Assembly (NCBI GenBank): GCA_947495295.1
Contig: CANLYJ010000005.1
Coordinates: 186,001-250,000, forward strand
DNA: 64,000 bases
Source: an uncultured Paracoccaceae bacterium
GTDB lineage: Bacteria; Pseudomonadota; Alphaproteobacteria; Rhodobacterales; Rhodobacteraceae
Reading direction: 5' to 3'
Made by a program: the position numbers and the translations under genes. A model generated the notes under the pieces. It made no database searches. It worked only from the letters and a program-made list of their open reading frames with translations, and was not told the DNA's origin. How positions within the stretch are numbered: the first letter of the stretch is position 1; each line of letters starts with the position of its first letter. Shown in pieces: positions 58,001-64,000 of the stretch.

Positions 58001-61000
58001 TCAGAATTGAATACGCAGCTGGCCAGTCAATCCCCAGCTGTCCAACTGGTCGCTAGACCGCAGATCGCCCCGGATACTGGCGCTGATCTGCTTGGCCCCT
58101 GCTGGTGCGCCGACAGGCAGGATACGCAGATAGTTCAAACCGGCGCTAAGTTCGGCATAGGCGCCGAGATTTTCACCCACAACGCTGCGCGGGTCTTGCC
58201 CGGTATCGGCACGCGGGGTGAACACGGATGTCGGCGCATCGGCAAAGTCGTTGTAATAGGTGGCGGTCACGAACTGGTTCAGTGCGGATGATCCATCCTC
58301 TCCGAAACTGGTGCGTGACAGGGTGCCGCCGATAAACAGCGTCTCTGACGTGAAATCCTCGACCTGGACAGAGCTGCTGTCGTTGAACGAAATCAGGTCA
58401 GTGCTCACATCTGTATAAGCGAAACCGGCCGTGGGCACGAAGGTGAAATCGCTTTCGCCAAGTGGTACGGCATAGCTGATTGATCCGCTGAATGTTGACG
58501 CCTCACTGCTGAAGTCGGTTTCAGATAGCCCAAGGCCGGACGATCCGCCAACGCCAGTGTTATCAGCGACAAAGTCGGTCTGTTCGACGCGGTACTGCAG
58601 ATCAACGGCGAACCGGTCATAGGCGCCGGTCAGATAGATCCCGCCATAGCTTTGGTCGAAATCCACTGTGGTTACACTTGTCAGTTCATCACCAACGATC
58701 AGGTTGCCCGACCCGTCGCCGATCAGGCCAAAGACTGGCTGTTCGGTTGAACCCTGGTTCAGGCCTGCGATCCCCCCCACCGAGATATCCCAGCCGTCGA
58801 AATACCCGTTGAAACAGGCCAGATCGCCGCCGACCTGAAAACCGGTATAGTCGGCCGAAATCTCACCATCAAAGCTGAGACCATTTGCACTTTGTTCGGT
58901 GACCCGGCCGCTGGAATCGGCTTGCCCGCCAATGGCGCGTGCCCATGTGCCCGGCCCGCACGGGTCCGGATCATCATAGGCCAGTCCGCTGACAAAGGGG
59001 CTGGAGGGTCGGTTGATCACCGATCCGATTAGCGATTGGGTCAGCACGATGGACCCTGCAAGCGCCCCGATGCCGGGGTTCAGCGCGTCACTGATAAAGA
59101 CGTCCCCCACTTCGGTCGGGTCCGCACTGCTGGTGATCTGGTTCTGGACATAGATGATCGCCTCGCCCTGATCGGGCAGGCCACGCACGTCGACGTCAAA
59201 GCTGTTTGCCTCTGTCCCGTCCACGTCCAGTACCAGGATATCGTCATTCTGCCGCCCGTTTGTGGCCAGCAGATTGAAATCGAGCGTGACATTGCCCGTG
59301 ACAGGCCCGTTCACACGCACGACATCGCTACCGGTTTCACCGGCGGCCATATCGGTTTCGTCAGACAGGTTGATATCAAGATGGAATGTGCCATCCCCAC
59401 TAAGCCCGCCATCGATCTGGACGACATCATTGATGACCCCGGAATTGGTTGACACGTCGACCAGCCCGTTGTTCTGCAGATCGCCGCCAAAGGCCAGCGC
59501 ACCGGTATCAAGCATCACCGTCCCGCTGTTGCGCACATCACCGCCAAAGACGCCGTCATCGAAATTGACGCGTCCTGCATTGTTCAGGCTGCCATTCAGG
59601 CTGCCAGCAAGCTCTACGATGCCGCCGGATTGGTTGACCAGTCCGCTGGCCGATCCAAAGGTGGATCCGTCCACGATATCAAGGATACCGCCGCTTTGGT
59701 TCGTCATCCCGGCACCAAGTGACAGGGTGCTGCCGCTGGCAAGGTCAAACGCGCCGCTATTGGTGACCTGGTTCGTAATAGAGGAAACGCCGCTGAAATT
59801 CGCGGTTGCTGCGTTGTTCAAGGTGCCGCCGAGTACCCCGCCCGTCACCTCGACCACAGCGCCGCTTTGGTTCAGCACATTGCCGACAAGTGTTCCGTCA
59901 ATATTGATTGCGGCATTTGACTGGTTAGTCACAAGGCTGTTGAACGTGGCCGACACATCAACATTCAGTTCTGCGCCGGTGCCCGTATTCAGGGTTGTGC
60001 CATTGATGATACCAAATGAATCAACCGTGCCGCCGGTATTTTCCAGATCCCCGTTCAAAGTCCCCAGCAACCGGAAATCGCCATCTGCCCCGTTATCCAC
60101 ATCACCGGTCAACGTGGCAGGTGACGCTATTTCGGCCATACCATCGCTATTGGTGATGTTACCGCTGGCGCTGCCATCGACCTGCACGGTGCCACCATCA
60201 TTGGTCACACCGTCGTTGAACGTACCGCCTTCGACGGTGAAGTCACCGCCGGTCACCGTCGACGCGCCGGTGATCTGTCCACCGGCCGCAAGGGTGAAAT
60301 CACCCGAACCCGATACAGTGACACCGTCTTGGATCAAACCGGAATTGTCCGCGGTTCCCCCGCTGATCGCCAGCCCGTCACGCATTGTACCGGCATTGTT
60401 TGTGGTGCCACCGGTTGCGGTTACGGCCCCGGTTACGATGTTGTTATTATTGAATGTATTGCCTTCCACCAGTACCGGCCCGTTGATCGTGCCGGCATTG
60501 GTGATGACGCCCGTTGCAGGTCCGCCGCTGTTGGTGCTGGTGACCTGACCGTTCACAACGCCCGCAGCCCCGATATCAACCGTGCCGTCATCGCCGGTCA
60601 GCGCACCTGTGGTGATTGTCACGGTTCCGTCGATATTGGTTTGGCCGTCTGTTGCCAGAATGCCCTGACCGAAAGTGCCGCCAAGCGCGTCCAGCGTGCC
60701 GCCGGACACGGTGGCCAGCTCTGTTGCGCCACCACCGGCATTTACCGTGACGGTGCCGCCGGTCACGTCAACCGTGCCATCAACCGTACCGCTGATTGTG
60801 GTGTCGCCAGAGTTGTTGGTCACATCCCCTGTCAACGTCCGCCCGGCATTGATCGTCACGATCCCGCCGGGTTCCACCGGGCCAGTTGTGCCGTTGGTGA
60901 TATCGGCGGTTGTGTCTATTGCGACGGTAAAGGTGCTGGTCGGCCCAACCCCGTCGTCGGTCACGATGATACCGCCGCCAAAGCTGCCGCCATTGGCGAT

Positions 61001-64000
61001 CAGGTTGCCATTGCGCACCCGGCTTGTGCCTGTGACGCTGCCGCCCACATTGTTGGAAACCGTGCCGCCGTCCATTACGATGGCTGACCCGCCATTGCCG
61101 GTGATCGCCCCGTTATTCTGGAACACCCCGCCCTCAGAGGTCAGCGTGCCGTTCAGCGTGCCGTTATTTTCAGCCTCTTGCGTGGCTGTGGTGGTCATGG
61201 TCACGTCGCCGGTCAGCACACCGCCGCCAGCAATCGTCAGATCGGTGCCTTGAACGCTGATATCGCCATCAACCGCCCCGCCGATATTGATATTGCCAGC
61301 GGTCCCGGTGATCAGCCCGTCAAATTCGCCACCATTGGCTTGCAGGACGCCACCGGTTACCGATGTCGTGCCCTGCACGTCGCTATTGGTTGTGGTGGTG
61401 AAGGTGCCATCGGTCAGCACAACGGCGTTCGCATCGGCCCCCGCCCCGGTGATGATGCCATCGCTGGTCATCGTGTCGCCATTGACGAGAACGTCGCCAT
61501 TGACCCGGCCGCCAGTTTCGATTTCGGACGCGCCGGTGTTCTGGGTCAGGTCACCTGTCAAATTACCGCCAGCGGCGATAGTCACGCTGCCCCCGTCATT
61601 GACGATATCGCCGCTTGCTGCGCCATCCACGGTCACCGCGCCATCTGTGTTGGCGGTGATCCCACTGCCGAATGTGCCGCCGGAGACGGTCATTGTCGTT
61701 CCGGCACCGGATACAGTGACAGCGCCGGTTACCCCGTCTGTGCCTGCGGTGTCGGCATTCTGGGTAAAGCTGCCACCGGTCAGATCCAGTGTCCCGACAA
61801 TGTTGCCTGATGACGCCATTGTCCCGCTTTGGTTGGTCACATCATCGGTCAGGTCAACATTCTGGGATATCGAGACATCCGACCCCATATTGACCAGATC
61901 AAACCCGGCAAAGCTGCTATCGGCTGTGACGTTGATATTGCCGCCCGTGGCCGTCAGTGCAGTAAATGTGCCGCCTGCGACCTCGACCGTGCCATTGCCA
62001 TCAACGGTCACATCATCCAACACAGACCCCGCATTTCGCAGCGTGCCTTCGGTCACGATCAAGCCACCGGCGCCGGTGTGATCCAGCGTGCCGCCATCGA
62101 CATTCGTGGTCCCGCCGTTCTGGATCAGTTCGGTGGTCAAGGTCGCGCCTGTGTCGATGGTGATCGTCCCATCATCAATCTGGGTCTGGGTGACGGATGT
62201 TGTCTGATCAACGTCAAATGCCCCGCCATCAACCAGCACATTGCCCCCGAAAGTCCCACCATTGGCGGTGATCGTGCCATTCGTATTCGCCGTAACAAGG
62301 CCAGTCAGGTTCCCTCCGGTGTCGTTGCGGACTTCGCCCCCGTCCGAGATGTTGATATCACTGCCGATCAGGCCTGCATTTTCGATCACCCCTCCGGTGA
62401 CATCCACGCCATCCGCGTCAACCAGGCTGCCGCCATTCGCGATTGTTGTCGTCCCGCCGGTCTGGTCGAAATCTGTTGCAAGGCTGACACCGCCACCATC
62501 AATCGCAACAGTGCCGCCTGCATTGGTGACGGTGTCGGCCGTCGTCGAGGCATTCACATTAAACGTGCCATCATTGACAACAACATCGCCAAATGTGCCA
62601 CCGTTGCCGTTCAGGATGCCTCCCGCAGTGTCCATTGTGACGGTGCCGGTGATGTCGCTTCCTGCATAGTTGTTGACGGTGCCGGCGGGGCTATTCATCG
62701 TCACGTTGCCATTGATCGTCCCGGTTGGCGTGCCGGTGATGTCGCCATTATTCAATATGCCACCAGTCACTGTCTGGTTTCCGGTGATCGTGCCGTCATT
62801 GTTGGTCGTCCCGCCGGTGATCAGCATATCGGATGTCAGGGTAAACGTATCAGCCACGTTGACCACACCATTATTCTGTGTGACGGCTGCCGCTGTTGTA
62901 TCGGCAAGCACTTCGAACGCACCGCCATCAACCTGCACGCCACCGGTGAAATCGCCACCCGTTGCCGTCAGCTGACCGGTGCCGCTGACTGTTGCAAGGC
63001 CTTCGATGTCGCCGCCGGTCTGGTTGTCGAAACTGCCCGCAGTGACATCCACGGTGCCGGTGATTGTGCCCCCGTTGAAACTGGTGCCAATGTTGGTGAC
63101 GACATTGCCGGTCAGCGTATTGCCGCCATTGATATCCAGTATGCCGCCGGTTGCACCGTTACCGTTTGTGATACTGCCGGTCGTGTCGGCATCAACCGTC
63201 AGGGTCCCGCCCGTCATCCCAACGCCACCGTCAAAGCTGCCGCCCTGACCAAATGCATTGCCGCCGGTAATCGTTGTAAACCCGCCGACAGAGCCAGAGA
63301 CGTTGTTGAAGGTCCCGCTGTCCAGGGTCACCGTACCCAGAACAGAACCACCATTGTCGATGGTCAGCGTGCCGTCGCCTCCCACGGTCACGGCGTCGCC
63401 TGCCGCAGTTGACCCATTGATTGTCAAGCCGCCGGACTGCACCGCATAGGTAGCAGAGGTGCCCCCGTCATCATCGTCATTCGCTGCATTCAGGATCAGC
63501 GTGCCATCGCCGCCGCCGCCATTGATGGTGACCGTGCCGCCATTGGAAAGTTCAGCATCAAAGGTAATATCGCCTGACGCGATCTCGATCCCCATGCTGC
63601 CTGTCACGGCGATGACGTGATCCGCATCGCCCCCATTTTCAAACGTGTAGCCGCCCGACTCAAAGGTCATCGCAGCGGGTTCCACCGGGTCGCCAAGTGT
63701 GATGGTCGCAGAGCCGCCGCCAAGGTCACTGAATGTGACCGTGTCACCATCATCAAACCGCGTGTTCGCATCGTTGTTGTCTGGCGCATCGAATTCGGGA
63801 TCGGCCTGATCCTGCCAATTCTGGTTGCTGCCGCCGCCTTCCTCCCATGTGCCACTGCCATTTTGCAGGCCGTTGGCCCCCGAGTCGCTATCCCATGTCA
63901 GATCATCGGCCACAGCACCGTGCGGCAATACAGCGCTCAGAATTGCGGCCATGCCGACGATTGCGGTCGTATTCAGAAGTCCGGTCCGCAGCGCCACGGC
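58001..64000 (-). CDS. Giant autotransporter with repeat-rich passenger, 5' end at window edge
   Basis: At least 1998 residues are encoded. A signal-peptide-like stretch (LLNTTAIVGMAAILSAVLPHGAVA) opens the visible part; the first usable codon in frame is a GTG at 63997, so the true start probably lies beyond 64000. The passenger (about 35-1690) is built from dozens of degenerate Gly/Asn/Thr units such as VTGGTxxNxGTIxG, as expected of a beta-helix. Cysteines are nearly absent. The last 280 residues form an autotransporter barrel (RAIGGQADSSGRV, GFQVGGDLACFNGY, ending LTGQLRIQF with the C-terminal Phe). It would be a surface adhesin-like protein. It is upstream of tssK on the same strand, with a stem-loop between them. 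Confidence 0.9.
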   Translation of the reverse strand, partial: AVALRTGLLNTTAIVGMAAILSAVLPHGAVADDLTWDSDSGANGLQNGSGTWEEGGGSNQNWQDQADPEFDAPDNNDANTRFDDGDTVTFSDLGGGSATITLGDPVEPAAMTFESGGYTFENGGDADHVIAVTGSMGIEIASGDITFDAELSNGGTVTINGGGGDGTLILNAANDDDDGGTSATYAVQSGGLTINGSTAAGDAVTVGGDGTLTIDNGGSVLGTVTLDSGTFNNVSGSVGGFTTITGGNAFGQGGSFDGGVGMTGGTLTVDADTTGSITNGNGATGGILDINGGNTLTGNVVTNIGTSFNGGTITGTVDVTAGSFDNQTGGDIEGLATVSGTGQLTATGGDFTGGVQVDGGAFEVLADTTAAAVTQNNGVVNVADTFTLTSDMLITGGTTNNDGTITGNQTVTGGILNNGDITGTPTGTINGNVTMNSPAGTVNNYAGSDITGTVTMDTAGGILNGNGGTFGDVVVNDGTFNVNASTTADTVTNAGGTVAIDGGGVSLATDFDQTGGTTTIANGGSLVDADGVDVTGGVIENAGLIGSDINISDGGEVRNDTGGNLTGLVTANTNGTITANGGTFGGNVLVDGGAFDVDQTTSVTQTQIDDGTITIDTGATLTTELIQNGGTTNVDGGTLDHTGAGGLIVTEGTLRNAGSVLDDVTVDGNGTVEVAGGTFTALTATGGNINVTADSSFAGFDLVNMGSDVSISQNVDLTDDVTNQSGTMASSGNIVGTLDLTGGSFTQNADTAGTDGVTGAVTVSGAGTTMTVSGGTFGSGITANTDGAVTVDGAASGDIVNDGGSVTIAAGGNLTGDLTQNTGASEIETGGRVNGDVLVNGDTMTSDGIITGAGADANAVVLTDGTFTTTTNSDVQGTTSVTGGVLQANGGEFDGLITGTAGNINIGGAVDGDISVQGTDLTIAGGGVLTGDVTMTTTATQEAENNGTLNGTLTSEGGVFQNNGAITGNGGSAIVMDGGTVSNNVGGSVTGTSRVRNGNLIANGGSFGGGIIVTDDGVGPTSTFTVAIDTTADITNGTTGPVEPGGIVTINAGRTLTGDVTNNSGDTTISGTVDGTVDVTGGTVTVNAGGGATELATVSGGTLDALGGTFGQGILATDGQTNIDGTVTITTGALTGDDGTVDIGAAGVVNGQVTSTNSGGPATGVITNAGTINGPVLVEGNTFNNNNIVTGAVTATGGTTNNAGTMRDGLAISGGTADNSGLIQDGVTVSGSGDFTLAAGGQITGASTVTGGDFTVEGGTFNDGVTNDGGTVQVDGSASGNITNSDGMAEIASPATLTGDVDNGADGDFRLLGTLNGDLENTGGTVDSFGIINGTTLNTGTGAELNVDVSATFNSLVTNQSNAAINIDGTLVGNVLNQSGAVVEVTGGVLGGTLNNAATANFSGVSSITNQVTNSGAFDLASGSTLSLGAGMTNQSGGILDIVDGSTFGSASGLVNQSGGIVELAGSLNGSLNNAGRVNFDDGVFGGDVRNSGTVMLDTGALAFGGDLQNNGLVDVSTNSGVINDVVQIDGGLSGDGTFHLDINLSDETDMAAGETGSDVVRVNGPVTGNVTLDFNLLATNGRQNDDILVLDVDGTEANSFDVDVRGLPDQGEAIIYVQNQITSSADPTEVGDVFISDALNPGIGALAGSIVLTQSLIGSVINRPSSPFVSGLAYDDPDPCGPGTWARAIGGQADSSGRVTEQSANGLSFDGEISADYTGFQVGGDLACFNGYFDGWDISVGGIAGLNQGSTEQPVFGLIGDGSGNLIVGDELTSVTTVDFDQSYGGIYLTGAYDRFAVDLQYRVEQTDFVADNTGVGGSSGLGLSETDFSSEASTFSGSISYAVPLGESDFTFVPTAGFAYTDVSTDLISFNDSSSVQVEDFTSETLFIGGTLSRTSFGEDGSSALNQFVTATYYNDFADAPTSVFTPRADTGQDPRSVVGENLGAYAELSAGLNYLRILPVGAPAGAKQISASIRGDLRSSDQLDSWGLTGQLRIQF

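Noticed and set aside
59262-63412. Several long forward-strand frames (428, 252, 264 and 527 codons) opposite the autotransporter.
   Set aside because: They arise from the biased, repetitive composition of the passenger-coding strand; the translations are low-complexity Pro/Thr/Ser/Val or irregular and carry no start signals.
58990-63500. Possible CRISPR or satellite array, because of dense recurring motifs such as ACCGTGCCGCC.
   Set aside because: Spacing is irregular, there are no constant repeats or unique spacers, and the motifs follow codons of the Gly/Thr/Asn passenger repeats.

Overview
The window looks like chromosomal DNA of an alphaproteobacterium, most likely a marine Rhodobacteraceae (Roseobacter-group) species. 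The basis is the moderately high G+C, tightly packed operons with ATGA and TGATG overlaps, RutR-controlled reductive pyrimidine catabolism, two dispersed alphaproteobacterial-type palindromic repeats, and an alphaproteobacterial type VI secretion locus without a recognisable TssJ. The genus cannot be settled by eye. I see no rRNA, tRNA, CRISPR array, prophage or insertion sequence.

1-5,874: the 3' part of a forward operon for uptake and oxidation of a peptide-like or amide substrate: DppB- and DppC-type permeases, a double ATPase, an aldehyde dehydrogenase, an SDR dehydrogenase and a P1-family self-processing aminopeptidase. 5,869-7,044: a TetR repressor diverging from a MAPEG membrane enzyme across a perfect operator-like palindrome.

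7,092-18,705: a pyrimidine-degradation island. Reading leftward, beta-ureidopropionase, a small GIY-YIG nuclease set among palindromic repeats, dihydropyrimidinase, and an NMT1-type ABC transporter (ATPase, two different permeases, binding protein) follow a canonical RutR operator. rutR itself diverges from it. A second leftward unit encodes PreT, a methyltransferase and PreA (NAD-dependent dihydropyrimidine dehydrogenase), with a degenerate RutR-like box in front of preT. Together these genes import pyrimidines and convert them to beta-amino acids.

18,945-25,847: mixed metabolic genes: a GMC oxidoreductase with an aldose 1-dehydrogenase, a divergent class II aldolase, a methyltransferase, an RsmB/NSUN-type RNA methyltransferase, an NAD-dependent epimerase-like protein and an integral membrane protein of the FAR-17a/AIG1 type.

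26,012-57,900: a two-armed, convergent type VI secretion system. The forward arm is DUF6931-tagH-tssA-tssB-tssC-hcp-tssE-tssF-tssG-tssH. The reverse arm is tssK-tssL-tssM-tagF-pppA-ppkA. Between the arms lies a 9 kb accessory block: a LysR regulator, a 54-residue protein, a membrane-anchored M23 peptidase fused to a lytic transglycosylase, a caspase-fold protein without the catalytic histidine, a DUF1036 protein, two small exported proteins, and an operon encoding ExbB, ExbD, a second ExbD without the proton-carrying aspartate, and a TonB/TolA-like protein. The C-terminal domain of the TonB-like protein is homologous to the periplasmic C-terminus of the T6SS kinase PpkA, which suggests an Exb/Tol-type motor tied to post-translational control of this T6SS. 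This is the best candidate for an undescribed system here. No VgrG or PAAR gene is present.

58,001-64,000: a very large autotransporter adhesin-like gene on the reverse strand, upstream of tssK; its first codons may lie beyond the window edge.
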